DNA of 64,000 nt from Betaproteobacteria bacterium HGW-Betaproteobacteria-22. GTDB taxonomy: Bacteria; Pseudomonadota; Gammaproteobacteria; Burkholderiales; Methylophilaceae. How positions within the stretch are numbered: position 1 is the first letter of the stretch; each line of letters begins with the position of its first letter. The position numbers were made by a program, and so were the translations under genes. Under the pieces are notes generated by a model that did not search any database, was not told the DNA's origin, and saw nothing but the letters and a program-made list of their open reading frames with translations. Below, piece after piece: positions 36,669 through 47,468 of this stretch. The stretch is from positions 1 through 64,000 of the forward strand of contig PHCJ01000013.1 of NCBI GenBank assembly GCA_002842285.1. Direction: 5' to 3'.

Positions 36669-38042
36669 CTAATCGATCGCCCGAGTTGGAATCTTAATGT
36701 CAATGGTAGTTCCTGCATCAGGTGCGGTTACGATATCAAAAACACCGTTTAAAGCCTGCACCCGCTCGCGCATCCCCAGCAAGCCAAAATGCTTGGTCTG
36801 GTCAACCGCGCAGACATCCATCCCCACCCCATCATCCTGGATAATTAGCGACAACTCACCTGTAGCTGATTTTGAAAGGCTGATATTAATTGCTGATGCC
36901 TGTGCATATTTAATCGTGTTATTGAGCGCTTCCTGCACGATGCGATACAAATTGATGCTGACTGTTTCACCAATCACATGCGCGTCCGTATGGGTTAGTT
37001 CCAGATTATCGGATAAATGAAACTGCATCTTGATTTGCGGATGCTGCATCTGGTAGCTACTCACCAGATCTTTCAATGTTTCAGCCAAGCCTAGATTATC
37101 CAATGCGCCAGGCCTTAGCTGGCGAATTATATTATGCATACCATCATAAATCTGGTTTGCCGCAGACACAATCACTTGCGCGCTGGAACTGATGTCTTTT
37201 AGTTCAGATGCATTGGCATTGGCTTTAACACGATTGCCAATCCCGACTGCAAATGTTTTGATAGCAGTCACATATTGACCTAATTCATCATGCAATTCAC
37301 GTGCAAGACTGCGGCGTTCATCCTCGATATGTTTTTGAATCAACTGCGTTAATTGGCGGTTTTCTTCGAGCAGGCGCTCAGCATTAAGCGACTCCGCCAT
37401 TCGGTTTAAGCTATGGCCGATGCGATCAAAGTCGGGCAAAGAGAATTTGGGTAGACGTGTTGTTAAATCTCCATGCTCAATACGGTTAATCGCGGCTAAA
37501 ATCTTATTAATCGGCCTTAATGAATGGCTCAATAACAAATACACCATGGCATTAAGTACGATAAAAAATACCAGCCCCACCCACATAATCTGGCTGAAAC
37601 CAGACCATGCCTCACGCACTGAGCCAGAAGAAGATGAAGTAATGACCAACTTGCCAAAACGCACTATGCGCTCTTCGCGCTCTTCTTTAGGAGCAACCAG
37701 TTTTACGAACCACTCAGGTGGCACCACGTCGATTTTAAAAGTCGAATCAGGCGAGCTATATAACGCTCGCCCTTCATAGTCATACAGCACTATATGGCTG
37801 CTACGTACATAGCCCAATGAAAGCAGAAAACTTTGCAACACCAGGTGCGTAGGGCCCATTTCCGGATTTAAGGCAGAACTCACAATCACCGTATCCAGTA
37901 ATTGCACCGTTACACGGTTAGCCGCTTCAACACGCTCACGGATTGAAACGCGCGTATCACTCACCAGAATCGTACCCACCACCATAATAAATGCCAGTGA
38001 CAATAGCGTAATCAGTAAATTTAAGCGAAAACGTAAGCTCAT
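36669..38042 (-). CDS. Sensor histidine kinase (NarX/UhpB type, HisKA_3)
   Basis: 457 residues. An N-terminal membrane helix (about 5-27), a periplasmic segment of about 120 residues, a second helix (about 150-172, VGLVFFIVLNAMVYLLL), a HAMP domain, then the HisKA_3 box ERRSLARELHDELGQYVTAIK with phospho-acceptor His, and an ATPase domain (NLYRIVQEALNNTIKYA, DDGVGMD, GLLGMRERV). Transcribed ahead of and with the NarL-type regulator; divergent from dhaL. Its stimulus is unknown. Confidence 0.9.
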   Translation of the reverse strand: MSLRFRLNLLITLLSLAFIMVVGTILVSDTRVSIRERVEAANRVTVQLLDTVIVSSALNPEMGPTHLVLQSFLLSLGYVRSSHIVLYDYEGRALYSSPDSTFKIDVVPPEWFVKLVAPKEEREERIVRFGKLVITSSSSGSVREAWSGFSQIMWVGLVFFIVLNAMVYLLLSHSLRPINKILAAINRIEHGDLTTRLPKFSLPDFDRIGHSLNRMAESLNAERLLEENRQLTQLIQKHIEDERRSLARELHDELGQYVTAIKTFAVGIGNRVKANANASELKDISSSAQVIVSAANQIYDGMHNIIRQLRPGALDNLGLAETLKDLVSSYQMQHPQIKMQFHLSDNLELTHTDAHVIGETVSINLYRIVQEALNNTIKYAQASAINISLSKSATGELSLIIQDDGVGMDVCAVDQTKHFGLLGMRERVQALNGVFDIVTAPDAGTTIDIKIPTRAID

Positions 38043-38116
38043 GTGTTGTAATCAAGGGTTGACATGTGTAGAGTTTAACAACTTTCAACCATTCACAGTA
38101 TAGTGTTATTCATGAT

Positions 38117-38749
38117 ATGACGACTTCAGTGATATTACAGTCCCTGCTGGACATACACGCCACCATTTTACAACATGAATCTGAAATAGAGTCTTTAGAC
38201 CGTGCGATAGGGGATGGTGATCACTACATCAACATGAAGCGCGGTGCATCTGCCATTGTTGAAATGCACGATGAACTGGCAGACCTCACACCAGATGCAG
38301 CGCTCAACAAAATCGGCCTAAAATTGCTCAGCACCATTGGCGGTGCTTCAGGGCCGCTGCTCGCAAGTTTTTTTATGGGTATGGCCAAAGTGCTCAAAGA
38401 AAAAGGGGATACTTCCGCAAAAACCTACGCACTGGCTTTTGCCAGCGGAGTGGATTTAATTCGCCAGCGCGGTAAAGCCGATGTCGGTGAAAAAACCATG
38501 CTGGATGTGCTTATTCCTGTTGCGAACCGGTTTAGCGAGTTGGCCAATGCCAATGCCGATAATAAAACCATATGCGAAGCGCTCGCTGACACCGCTGAAG
38601 CAGGCATGCGCTCAACCATGAATCTGATCGCAACCAAAGGGCGTGCTGCGGGTTTAGGTGAGCGGGCGATTGGCCACATTGACCCAGGTGCTAAAAGTTG
38701 CCAGTTAATGATCATGACCGTGTGTAATGCCTTGCTAAAACATGAGTAA
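38117..38749 (+). CDS. dhaL: Dihydroxyacetone kinase, ADP/phosphoryl-transfer subunit DhaL
   Basis: ADP-binding subunit of dihydroxyacetone kinase, 210 residues like E. coli DhaL. The metal-binding aspartates are in LDRAIGDGDHYINMKRGA near residue 30, GGASGPLLASFFMG binds nucleotide phosphates, and RGKADVGEKTMLD and GLGERAIGHIDPGA are conserved. Here dhaL precedes dhaK, the reverse of E. coli. No dhaM (PTS partner) follows. Confidence 0.93.
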   Translation: MTTSVILQSLLDIHATILQHESEIESLDRAIGDGDHYINMKRGASAIVEMHDELADLTPDAALNKIGLKLLSTIGGASGPLLASFFMGMAKVLKEKGDTSAKTYALAFASGVDLIRQRGKADVGEKTMLDVLIPVANRFSELANANADNKTICEALADTAEAGMRSTMNLIATKGRAAGLGERAIGHIDPGAKSCQLMIMTVCNALLKHE

Positions 38750-38850
38750 CCAAATATAAATCAATCTGAACACCGCACAAAAAAACCTCACCAAGCATAT
38801 TTGCAAAAACGGGTTTTCATAACAAATGTTTGTTTAGTCAGGACAAAGAA

Positions 38851-39858
38851 ATGAAAAAATTTATCAACAAAGTAGATGATGTACTGGTGGAAAGCCTGAG
38901 CGGTTTTGCCGCGGCACATAGTGATATTGTCAGCTTGCACCTGAACCCTAATTTTCTGACACGCAAACAGAAAGCGCTTAATAAGGTCGCGATCATTTCT
39001 GGCGGAGGCTCCGGGCATGAGCCATTACACGCTGGCTACATCGGGTATGGCATGCTGGATGCTGCCTGCCCTGGACATGTATTCACCTCTCCCACTCCTG
39101 ACCAAATGCTTGCCGCAGCAGAGAGTGTGCATGCTAACAAGGGCGTGCTATTTATCGTTAAAAATTATGCGGGTGACGTAATGAACTTTGAAATGGCAGC
39201 CGAAATGCTGCCCATAGTCAATGGGTTGCATATTGAAAGTGCAACTGTACTCACCAGCGATGACTGCGCTGTGATTAACAGCACCTACACAACAGGCCGC
39301 CGCGGCGTGGCCGGTACAGTGATTGTTGAAAAATGTGTCGGCAGCCTGGCCGAAACAGGTGCCGACCTGCAATCTTGCAAGCTGCTGGGTGATAAAATCA
39401 ATCAGCGCACTGCCAGTATGGGAGTTGCACTGACAAGCTGCACTGTACCTGCCGCGGGACGCCCTACTTTTGACATCGGCGACAATGAGCTGGAAATGGG
39501 GGTAGGCATTCACGGCGAGCCGGGTCGTAAACGTGCACAGATGGATGAGGCAGATGCCATTACTCAGGAACTGGTCAACGCCATTTTAGACACTTTAAAG
39601 CCAGTCCCCAACAGCGAAGCGTTGCTCCTGATCAATGGCTTTGGCGCAACACCTCTGATGGAGCTTTATTTGCTTTACAATACCGCCGCCAATTTATTTA
39701 AGCAGCACGGCATCCGGATTACACGCTCACTGGTAGGCAATTACACCACAGCGCTCGATATGGCAGGCGCATCTGTGACACTCTGCCTGCTGGATGATGA
39801 GATCAAACAGCACTGGGACAGCCCTGTGCATACTGCAGCATTGCGCTGGGGTAAATAA
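38851..39858 (+). CDS. dhaK: Dihydroxyacetone kinase, substrate-binding subunit DhaK
   Basis: Binds dihydroxyacetone covalently as a hemiaminal on a histidine and receives phosphate from DhaL. About 335 residues from ATG 38851 (after CAGGAC; a TTG at 38830 is a less likely start). Conserved: ISGGGSGHEPLHAGYIG, FIVKNYAGDVMNFEMA, RRGVAGT, and GVGIHGEPGRKR containing the substrate histidine. It could salvage dihydroxyacetone to DHAP, linking free triose to the RuMP cycle. Confidence 0.93.
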   Translation: MKKFINKVDDVLVESLSGFAAAHSDIVSLHLNPNFLTRKQKALNKVAIISGGGSGHEPLHAGYIGYGMLDAACPGHVFTSPTPDQMLAAAESVHANKGVLFIVKNYAGDVMNFEMAAEMLPIVNGLHIESATVLTSDDCAVINSTYTTGRRGVAGTVIVEKCVGSLAETGADLQSCKLLGDKINQRTASMGVALTSCTVPAAGRPTFDIGDNELEMGVGIHGEPGRKRAQMDEADAITQELVNAILDTLKPVPNSEALLLINGFGATPLMELYLLYNTAANLFKQHGIRITRSLVGNYTTALDMAGASVTLCLLDDEIKQHWDSPVHTAALRWGK

Positions 39859-39880
39859 AATAAACTGGAGCAAAAGTATT

Positions 39881-40915
39881 TTGCAACAACCATTTGACAT
39901 AGGTACATTACTAACACAGATAAACGCGCTGACAGAAATTCGAGATGATGACGCACTAAAAATTGTACTCATCAATATGTTAAATAACCTGCTTACCATC
40001 ACCCATGGTCGCCATATTGACTCAACCGTCATTTATCATATCAACGACGCAATCAAACGTGACTTTGTACCCTACTCCATCCATAGAGATAAGACCAGCC
40101 TTGAGCTTGACGAAGTGACAAAGCAGGCTGTGATCGAATGTGCAGCATCAGGCAAAATGCGTGAATCCAATCATGATGGTGCGATCAGGACAAGGTTTTA
40201 TCCAATCAAGGCAGCATCAGGCAAAGCGGTGTCCGGCAAGATTGAAGATGTGGTGAGCGTTGAATCGCATCTCGCTGATATGCAAACCGAAGGCGCAATC
40301 AACCTGATATTGAGTATCTACAACAATTTTGTTTCCCTCATTAATGACAATGAATCTGACACGCTGACAGGACTGCTGAACAGAAAAACCTTTGATCTAA
40401 AAATCAATAGGCTGCTGGCGAAAATGCAGGGCGGTTCCAACCGTAAAGAAGACAAACCGCCACAATTACATTTTTTGGCTATTTTTGATATTGATCACTT
40501 TAAACACGTGAACGATGATTTTGGCCACTTGATCGGAGATGAAGTGCTGCTGATGTTTGCCCAACTTATGCAGCAGTCTTTTCGCGAGAGCGATGCCTTA
40601 TTCAGATTTGGCGGCGAAGAATTTGTGGGGTTGTTTGAATGTGCGAACAGCAGCAACATCGCGGTGATTCTTGAGCGCTTTAGAGCCAAGATCGAGCATT
40701 ATCCATTTTCACAGGTGGGTAAAATCACGGTCAGCACAGGCTACACTGAGATACTGGACTTTGACACTGCCAGCCTGTTGATAGACCGCGCAGATGCAGC
40801 CTTATATTTTTCTAAAAACAATGGCCGCAACCAAATTGCATTCTATGAAGAACTGGTGACGAACGGACTACTGGAAGAATCGAGAAAAGAAGGCGATATC
40901 GAACTGTTTGACTAA
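39881..40915 (+). CDS. Diguanylate cyclase (GGDEF domain)
   Basis: Makes cyclic di-GMP. With a TTG start at 39881 (preceded by GGAG, 22 bases after the dhaK stop) it has 344 residues; the open frame back to ATG 39794 overlaps dhaK and looks spurious. The N-terminal 180 residues are an unnamed helical sensory region; the GGDEF domain starts at DTLTGLLNRKTFD. The active site is the functional variant GGEEF, and an intact inhibitory RxxD site (RESD) sits exactly five residues ahead. Probably co-transcribed with dhaLK. Confidence 0.88.
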   Translation: MQQPFDIGTLLTQINALTEIRDDDALKIVLINMLNNLLTITHGRHIDSTVIYHINDAIKRDFVPYSIHRDKTSLELDEVTKQAVIECAASGKMRESNHDGAIRTRFYPIKAASGKAVSGKIEDVVSVESHLADMQTEGAINLILSIYNNFVSLINDNESDTLTGLLNRKTFDLKINRLLAKMQGGSNRKEDKPPQLHFLAIFDIDHFKHVNDDFGHLIGDEVLLMFAQLMQQSFRESDALFRFGGEEFVGLFECANSSNIAVILERFRAKIEHYPFSQVGKITVSTGYTEILDFDTASLLIDRADAALYFSKNNGRNQIAFYEELVTNGLLEESRKEGDIELFD

Positions 40916-41013
40916 TAGAGATTTTACACCTTGCGTTAGCTGTCAAGGCCACATGGTTCGATGTTTTTATTTGTACTAGTTCATATTAGTTCATTTTATT
41001 GATGGAATTTTGC

Positions 41014-43755
41014 CTAATCTGCAAACACCTGCTGCCATAAACTTGCAACCGCTTGTGCATGAACATGCACTTCGGCTTGTGCAACCTCCAGTTTGGTAGC
41101 GCCCTGCAATTTGAGCATATGCTGCATATGGCGCATAGTTCTGTAAGCAATCACCGCGTGCTCAGCGATTACCGCATCAATAATTTTTAACGCGGACAAT
41201 CGTTTTAAAAGTCCGATATTACCGATATTCTTTGTCAACTCTGCATAACGCGACGCATGCACCAACACAAGGTACTGCACCAGAAACTCAACATCAACAA
41301 TCCCACCAACGCTTTGTTTTAAATCAAACATTCCCTCATGCACATAGTGCGCACTGCGCATTTTTTCACGCATATTGAGCACTTCTGTTTTTAGTTTTGC
41401 CTGGTCACGCGTATGCGTCATGACTTCTACGCGGATTTGCTCAAACACCTTACCGATTGAGGCATCTCCAGCAACAAAGCGTGCACGCGTCAGTGCCTGA
41501 TGTTCCCAAACCCATGCTTTTTGTAGTTGATACTCCCTAAAAGCTGCCAAGCTACTGACTAATAAACCACTATTTCCATCCGGTCTTAATTGCAAGTCGG
41601 TTTCATACAACAAACCCGCCGAGGTAAGACTATTGAACCAGGTATTAATGCGCTGCGCAAAGCGCGCGTACACCTCACTCGCTTCAGAGGCGTCATCATC
41701 ATATAGAAAAATAATATCCAGGTCTGAGGCGTAGCCTAGTTCTTTGCCGCCCAGCTTGCCATAGCCGATGACTGCAAATTTCGGCACTTCAAGATGTCTG
41801 CCGCGCACGTTGGGCCATATAAACATCAAGCCTACACTTAAAATCAAATCTGCCAGGTCACTTAAGTAGTCAGAAATTATTTCCAGCGTCAATTCGCCAT
41901 TGATATCCTGCACGGCAAAGCGGAATACATAGGCATGCTTAAAGTGCCGCATCACGTCCATCTGGCGCTCAACATCTCCTTGTGCCTCTTGCAAACGGGC
42001 CACAAGCTCAGCACGCATTGCGGCAAAATCAGGAATCGCATACAAGGTCCGGGTGTCAAGCAATTCATCCAGCAAAATAGGGTGTTGCGTCAGATAGTTG
42101 GCGAGCCAAGGGCTGCTGCTGCAAAGCCTGATCAGTAACTGCATGGCTTGAGGATGCTCCGCCAATAACGCCAGATAACTCGCACGGCGGCATATGGCCT
42201 CAAGCAGTGTAATAACCCTTGTCAACGTCACATCCGCGTTTTGCATCACGGATGACTTGGAAATCACATAGGGCATTAACGCATCAAATCGCTGACGACT
42301 TGACTCAGGCAACTGCAAATAGCGTCCGCTTTGATGTAAGACACTTAAACGGCGGCTCGTTTCCTCAGCCTCGGCAAAGCCCAAGTCAGTTAGCAGTTTA
42401 ATTGACGCCACTTCACTGACATCGGCATTCCAAATGGATTTTTCAGATTGCAGTGCATCTTGCTCGGATTTATCATCATCAAAAGTGGCATCAAAATTTT
42501 TCTGAACCCGTGTACGATGCACATTAAGCGCCGCAATAAAGGCCTGCCAATTTTCAAAATTCATTGCTTTGGCAATCATAGCTTTTGCTTCATCAGACGC
42601 TGGCAACTCCTGCGTTTGCGCATCCTCCAGATACATCAGCCGATGCTCCAGGTTTCTTAAAAACACATAGGCCTGGCTTAATTCAAGTACAGCTTCTTCC
42701 GTAAGCAAGCCTTTTTCTTTTAGTAATTGCAATACTGCCAAAGTGGGTTTAACCTGGAGGGTGGCGTCCTTCCCACCGCGTATTAACTGAAACACTTGCG
42801 CAATAAACTCAACCTCGCGTATGCCGCCACGGCCCAGTTTGATATTGTCGTGCATGCCTTTGCTGTTCACATCGCGTTGAATTTGAGTTTTTAAATCACG
42901 CATGCTGGCATATGCACCAAAATCCAGATATTTACGAAACACAAAGGGCTTCAGAATTTCGGAAACCTGATTGCCTCCTGTCACCTCGCGCCCTTTTATC
43001 CAGGCATAACGCTCCCATTCACGCCCATTATTCTGATAATAATCTTCCAGCGCATCCAGGCTGCACACCAGCACCCCTTCAGAACCAAAAGGCCGCAGAC
43101 GCATATCTACTCTAAACACAAAACCATCTTCGGTAATCTCATCAATTGCGGCAATCAGCTTTTTAGCCAGACGGATAAAAAAATCCTGATTACTTATTGA
43201 CTTCTCACCATCAGTAACACCTTCCATAACATAGGCAAAAATCAAATCGATATCGGACGACACATTGAGTTCGCCACCACCGAGCTTACCCATACCCACC
43301 ACAACTAAATTTTGTAAATGACCATCCGCATCGCGAGGTTGACCGTATGTTTGTGCCAACCAGTTGCTTAGATAAAAAATCGCAGTATTAATCGCACACT
43401 CGGCCAGACTAGAAGTGGTTTGCATTACCTCGTTCAAATCTGCCAAACCATTTAAATCTCTCACAATCATACGTGCCATGACATCTGCACGCAGCCGACG
43501 CAACGCACGTTTCAAACCAGGCTCATCTGTAATATCCTGTTTCGATAAAAAAGCTTGCATATCCATCTGCAGATAAGGCTGATGCATGTATTTCAGCACA
43601 TGATTGAGCAACACTTCATCTTTATTTAATAGCCTTTTTACAAACGGGCTACACGCAACGGCATGCTCAACATAAGCCTCATTGCTTGCGGGCGCGTGGT
43701 CATGCAAGAGTAAATTATCAAGTGTTAGCATAAGATTTTTCAGGTAAGATGGCAT
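41014..43755 (-). CDS. glnE: Bifunctional glutamine synthetase adenylyltransferase/deadenylase
   Basis: Controls glutamine synthetase by adenylylating or removing AMP in response to PII and glutamine. 913 residues with two nucleotidyltransferase halves: VVGMGKLGGGELNVSSDIDLIF (about 150-172) and VIGYGKLGGKELGYASDLDIIF (C-terminal half), each with the G-X11-DXD pattern. The N-terminus may begin a few residues later at MLTLDNLLL (43731). No partner genes adjacent. Confidence 0.95.
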   Translation of the reverse strand: MPSYLKNLMLTLDNLLLHDHAPASNEAYVEHAVACSPFVKRLLNKDEVLLNHVLKYMHQPYLQMDMQAFLSKQDITDEPGLKRALRRLRADVMARMIVRDLNGLADLNEVMQTTSSLAECAINTAIFYLSNWLAQTYGQPRDADGHLQNLVVVGMGKLGGGELNVSSDIDLIFAYVMEGVTDGEKSISNQDFFIRLAKKLIAAIDEITEDGFVFRVDMRLRPFGSEGVLVCSLDALEDYYQNNGREWERYAWIKGREVTGGNQVSEILKPFVFRKYLDFGAYASMRDLKTQIQRDVNSKGMHDNIKLGRGGIREVEFIAQVFQLIRGGKDATLQVKPTLAVLQLLKEKGLLTEEAVLELSQAYVFLRNLEHRLMYLEDAQTQELPASDEAKAMIAKAMNFENWQAFIAALNVHRTRVQKNFDATFDDDKSEQDALQSEKSIWNADVSEVASIKLLTDLGFAEAEETSRRLSVLHQSGRYLQLPESSRQRFDALMPYVISKSSVMQNADVTLTRVITLLEAICRRASYLALLAEHPQAMQLLIRLCSSSPWLANYLTQHPILLDELLDTRTLYAIPDFAAMRAELVARLQEAQGDVERQMDVMRHFKHAYVFRFAVQDINGELTLEIISDYLSDLADLILSVGLMFIWPNVRGRHLEVPKFAVIGYGKLGGKELGYASDLDIIFLYDDDASEASEVYARFAQRINTWFNSLTSAGLLYETDLQLRPDGNSGLLVSSLAAFREYQLQKAWVWEHQALTRARFVAGDASIGKVFEQIRVEVMTHTRDQAKLKTEVLNMREKMRSAHYVHEGMFDLKQSVGGIVDVEFLVQYLVLVHASRYAELTKNIGNIGLLKRLSALKIIDAVIAEHAVIAYRTMRHMQHMLKLQGATKLEVAQAEVHVHAQAVASLWQQVFAD

Positions 43756-43865
43756 TGTTACAAATGAGTAACAACTTAAAATTTTAGTCGTTAGCTGTTT
43801 GTTGCTATCAGACTATTCATACGCTAAATTATAAACGGGTCACAAAGATTTAAGGGGATTTAAGC

Positions 43866-45842
43866 ATGTCTATCGAGTCAGTTCTTCATGAAAACCGCGT
43901 TTTTGAACCCAGCGCAGACTTTGTCAAATCGGCTAACGTCTCGGGCATGGCTGCATACAATGCGTTATGTGAAGAAGCCGCGGCAGACTACGAAGGTTTC
44001 TGGGCTAAATTAGCCCGTGAGCTGCTGGTTTGGCATAAATCTTTCACCAAAACGCTCAATGAAGAAAACGCACCCTTCTACAAATGGTTTGAAGATGGCG
44101 AACTCAACGTTTCTGCCAACTGTCTGGACAAACACTTAAACACCATCCCTAACAAAGTCGCGATCATTTTCGAAGGTGACGACGGCAACGTCAAAAACGT
44201 CACCTACAAAGAGCTGTACCATCAGGTTTGCCAGTTTGCGAATGGCCTTAAAAAACTCAACCTCAGCGTAGGTGACCGTGTCATTATCTACCTGCCAATG
44301 GGCATTGAAGCCATTGTTGCCATGCAGGCCTGCGCACGTTTGGGTTTAGTGCACTCGGTGGTATTTGGTGGTTTTTCTGCAAAAAGCCTGAACGAGCGCA
44401 TCATCGACGCAGGCGCAAAAGCAGTCATCACCTCAGACGGCCAGTTCCGTGGTGGCAAAACCATGCCGCTCAAAGCCGCAGTGGATGAAGGCATCGGAAT
44501 GGGCGGCTGCCACTCTATTGAAAAAGTCATCGTATTGAAGAAAACCGGTATCGATATCGCGTGGAACGCGAATGACTTGTGGTGGCACGATTTGATTGAA
44601 GGCGTTGCAAACACCTGCGAACCAGTCATGGTTGGCGCAGAGCATCCGCTGTTCCTGCTTTACACCTCAGGTTCCACCGGTAAACCAAAAGGTGTGCAGC
44701 ACAGTTCCGCCGGCTACCTGCTCCACGCCATGAATACCATGCGCTGGACATTCGACATCAAGGCTGATGACGTATTCTGGTGTACAGCAGACGTGGGCTG
44801 GATCACAGGCCACAGCTACGTTGCATACGGCCCGCTCGCCATGGGTGCCACGCAGGTCGTGTTTGAAGGCATCCCCACTTACCCTAACGCCGGCCGCTTC
44901 TGGCAGATGATAGAAAAACACAAAGTGTCTATTTTCTACACCGCACCAACGGCTATTCGCTCGCTCATTAAAGCATCTGAAACCAATCCGGAAGTGCACC
45001 CGAAAAACTACAATCTCTCCAGCCTGCGCTTGCTCGGCTCAGTGGGCGAGCCAATCAACCCGGAAGCATGGATGTGGTATTACGAACAGGTAGGCGGCAG
45101 CCGCTGTCCGATTGCCGACACTTTCTGGCAGACAGAAACCGGTGGTCATGTGATTACGCCGCTGCCAGGCGTCACCCCGCTGGTGCCCGGCTCGTGCACA
45201 CTCCCCTTCCCCGGCATTGATATCGACGTTGTAGATGAAACCGGCAAAGACGTACCCTGGGGCACAGGCGGGTTACTGGTCATTAAAAAACCTTGGCCTG
45301 CCATGATCCGCACGATTTACAACGACCCTGAGCGTTACAAAACCAGCTACTACCCGGTTGATTTGGGCGGCAAGATCTACCTTGCAGGCGACGGCGCCGT
45401 GCGCGATGCCAAAACAGGCAACTTCACCATCATGGGCCGTATCGATGACGTGCTCAATGTATCAGGCCACCGTTTGGGCACCATGGAGATTGAATCTGCA
45501 CTGGTAGCTAACCACCTAGTGGCAGAAGCCGCCGTAGTAGGCAAACCGCATGACGTAAAAGGTGAATCCGTTGTGGCCTACGTCGTGCTCAAAGGCCCCC
45601 GCCCAACAGGTGATGAGGCCAGAAAAATCGTCGCCGAACTGCGCGACTGGGTGGGCAAGGAAATTGGCCCGATCGCCAAGCCGGACGAAATCCGCTTTGG
45701 TGACAACCTGCCCAAGACTCGCTCAGGCAAGATCATGCGCAGGCTGTTGCGTACACTAGCTAAAGGTGAAGAAATCACCTCGGATATTTCAACTTTAGAT
45801 AACCCGGCAATTTTGGATCAGTTAAAAGAAGTGACGAAATGA
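43866..45842 (+). CDS. acs: Acetyl-CoA synthetase
   Basis: Activates acetate to acetyl-CoA through acetyl-AMP. 658 residues, as usual: [20 protein letters not shown] (P-loop), the [11 protein letters not shown] motif, [16 protein letters not shown] hinge and the C-terminal [11 protein letters not shown] whose Lys622 is the site normally silenced by acetylation. Codon choice is rich in C-ending codons compared with neighbours, consistent with high expression. ATG follows AAGGGGAT. Monocistronic by context. Confidence 0.97.
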   Translation: MSIESVLHENRVFEPSADFVKSANVSGMAAYNALCEEAAADYEGFWAKLARELLVWHKSFTKTLNEENAPFYKWFEDGELNVSANCLDKHLNTIPNKVAIIFEGDDGNVKNVTYKELYHQVCQFANGLKKLNLSVGDRVIIYLPMGIEAIVAMQACARLGLVHSVVFGGFSAKSLNERIIDAGAKAVITSDGQFRGGKTMPLKAAVDEGIGMGGCHSIEKVIVLKKTGIDIAWNANDLWWHDLIEGVANTCEPVMVGAEHPLFLLYTSGSTGKPKGVQHSSAGYLLHAMNTMRWTFDIKADDVFWCTADVGWITGHSYVAYGPLAMGATQVVFEGIPTYPNAGRFWQMIEKHKVSIFYTAPTAIRSLIKASETNPEVHPKNYNLSSLRLLGSVGEPINPEAWMWYYEQVGGSRCPIADTFWQTETGGHVITPLPGVTPLVPGSCTLPFPGIDIDVVDETGKDVPWGTGGLLVIKKPWPAMIRTIYNDPERYKTSYYPVDLGGKIYLAGDGAVRDAKTGNFTIMGRIDDVLNVSGHRLGTMEIESALVANHLVAEAAVVGKPHDVKGESVVAYVVLKGPRPTGDEARKIVAELRDWVGKEIGPIAKPDEIRFGDNLPKTRSGKIMRRLLRTLAKGEEITSDISTLDNPAILDQLKEVTK

Positions 45843-45912
45843 GAGATACCACTCAAGCGCAACTAGGTGTGATCATTTTCAACCTATGCTGTCAATCAAA
45901 GAGTCCAACGGG

Positions 45913-46034
45913 TTAAGCCGCCTGCAATTTTTTATAGTATTGCTGCGTAAAAATAGCAGGGAATAAATATCCTAAACTTGCCTGTTTTCTTTGTCGGTTA
46001 TAGTAGACTTCAATGTATGGCATTTGTTGCACAG
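45913..46034 (-). pseudogene. IS3-family transposase C-terminal fragment
   Basis: On the minus strand an open stretch of about 40 codons reads YIEVYYNRQRKQASLGYLFP followed by AIFTQQYYKK, then a stop. This is the conserved end of IS3/IS150-type integrase-core transposases (YIE.FYNR.R.H..LGY.SP). Upstream the frame continues for only about 17 more codons before a stop near 46076, and no IS ends are evident, so it is a relic. Confidence 0.75.
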
Positions 46035-46130
46035 ACACTGCTAGGTTGATAACAGTACTGAGGATAATGCATTTCTATTAACTATCGTTAGTTATGATTT
46101 GAAGTAAGCTAATGTAAGTGATTCCGCAAC

Positions 46131-46158
46131 TAATCGACTAAGATTAATCGACTAAGAT
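46131..46158. repeat. 14-bp tandem duplication
   Basis: TAATCGACTAAGAT occurs twice head to tail (46131-46144, 46145-46158), next to the IS3 remnant and 40 bases downstream of fabB. Confidence 0.85.
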
Positions 46159-46199
46159 CATCCTCTGCCCTGTAGCACCCTCTTTCCGTTAATTGCCAG

Positions 46200-47432
46200 T
46201 TACAGACGTTTACGAGAGAACGTTAATGTCGCGTTCGTTCCGCCAAAACCAAAGCTATTGGATAGCGCAGTGTCAATGCGCGCATGCTCTATCGGTGCCC
46301 GGACGATATTTAAACCTTCAGCCGCAGGATCTAAAGTTTCGATATTGGCTGAAGCAGCAATGAAATTATGTTCCATCATCAACAAGGTGTATATCGCTTC
46401 ATTGACGCCCGCTGCGCCCAAAGCGTGCCCTGACAATGATTTGGTCGAGGCAATGGCTGGATTTTGGTTTAAGCCGCTTTTGCCAAACACCTCACGAATC
46501 GCTTCTAACTCCTTAACATCGCCCACAGGCGTACTTGTACCATGTGTATTGATGTAATCCACTGACTCATCAACACCTTCCAGGGCTAAGCGCATACAGC
46601 GCACCGCACCTTCACCGCTTGGTGCCACCATATCGTAGCCATCAGAAGTGGCCCCGTATCCAATCACCTCAGCGTAAATTTTCGCACCACGCGCTTTTGC
46701 GTGTTCATATTCTTCCAGCACCACAATACCACCGCCACCGGAAATCACAAAACCATCACGGTTGGCATCATAGGTACGCGAAGCTTTGTCTGGTGTCTCG
46801 TTATATTTACTGCTTAATGCACCCATTGCATCGAACATAAACGACAATGTCCAATGCTCCTCCTCAGCACCGCCTGCAAAAATAACATCCTGTTTACCCA
46901 GCTGAATCTGCTCAACGCCTGCACCAATACAATGCGCACTGGTGGAGCAGGCAGAGCTGATGCCGTAATTGATGCCTTTAATTTTGGCGCCAGTCGCCAG
47001 GCAGGCAGAAACCCCGCTTGCCATCGCTTTTGTTACCATGTAAGGCCCCACGCGGCGCACACCTTTTTCACGCAAGGTATCCACACCCTCCAGAATACTC
47101 TCATGGGAAGCACCACCCGCCCCTACAATCAGGCCCGTCCGTGGATTCGACACTAAAGCTTCTGGCAATTTGGCATCAGCTATCGCCTCCTGCATGGCAA
47201 GCCATGCATAAGCATGTCCTTTTGCCATAAAACGCATGAGTTTTCGATCAATGAGCGCTTCTACATTCAGGTTTTTGATCGACCCGGCCACATGGGAGCG
47301 CAGTCCCATTTGTTCATATTGCGGTTGATAAGTAATACCGGATTTCCCAGCTCTCAGACTATCCAGCACTTCTGATTGATTGTTTCCCAAGCTGGAAACA
47401 ATACCGAACCCTGTAACGACGACACGACGCAT
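46200..47432 (-). CDS. fabB: Beta-ketoacyl-ACP synthase I
   Basis: Condensing enzyme required for unsaturated fatty acid synthesis. 410 residues: active-site Cys in [14 protein letters not shown] (about residue 163), His in [11 protein letters not shown] and His in [12 protein letters not shown]. Paired with fabA, which it follows by 36 bases; the fabA-fabB operon is the classic anaerobic unsaturated-fatty-acid route. Confidence 0.96.
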   Translation of the reverse strand: MRRVVVTGFGIVSSLGNNQSEVLDSLRAGKSGITYQPQYEQMGLRSHVAGSIKNLNVEALIDRKLMRFMAKGHAYAWLAMQEAIADAKLPEALVSNPRTGLIVGAGGASHESILEGVDTLREKGVRRVGPYMVTKAMASGVSACLATGAKIKGINYGISSACSTSAHCIGAGVEQIQLGKQDVIFAGGAEEEHWTLSFMFDAMGALSSKYNETPDKASRTYDANRDGFVISGGGGIVVLEEYEHAKARGAKIYAEVIGYGATSDGYDMVAPSGEGAVRCMRLALEGVDESVDYINTHGTSTPVGDVKELEAIREVFGKSGLNQNPAIASTKSLSGHALGAAGVNEAIYTLLMMEHNFIAASANIETLDPAAEGLNIVRAPIEHARIDTALSNSFGFGGTNATLTFSRKRL

Positions 47433-47468
47433 TTCGTGCTCCTTAAAATACTTTTTTTCTACTAAAAA

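Larger units (their letters stand above)
45843..46199. other. Gene-poor region with IS remnant and tandem repeat
   Basis: Holds an IS3-type transposase remnant (45913-46034) and a 14-bp tandem duplication (46131-46158). No intact gene is seen. Confidence 0.7.

Noticed and set aside
39794-39880. Upstream ATG for the diguanylate cyclase
   Set aside because: It lies within dhaK; a TTG after GGAG just beyond the dhaK stop is a better start.
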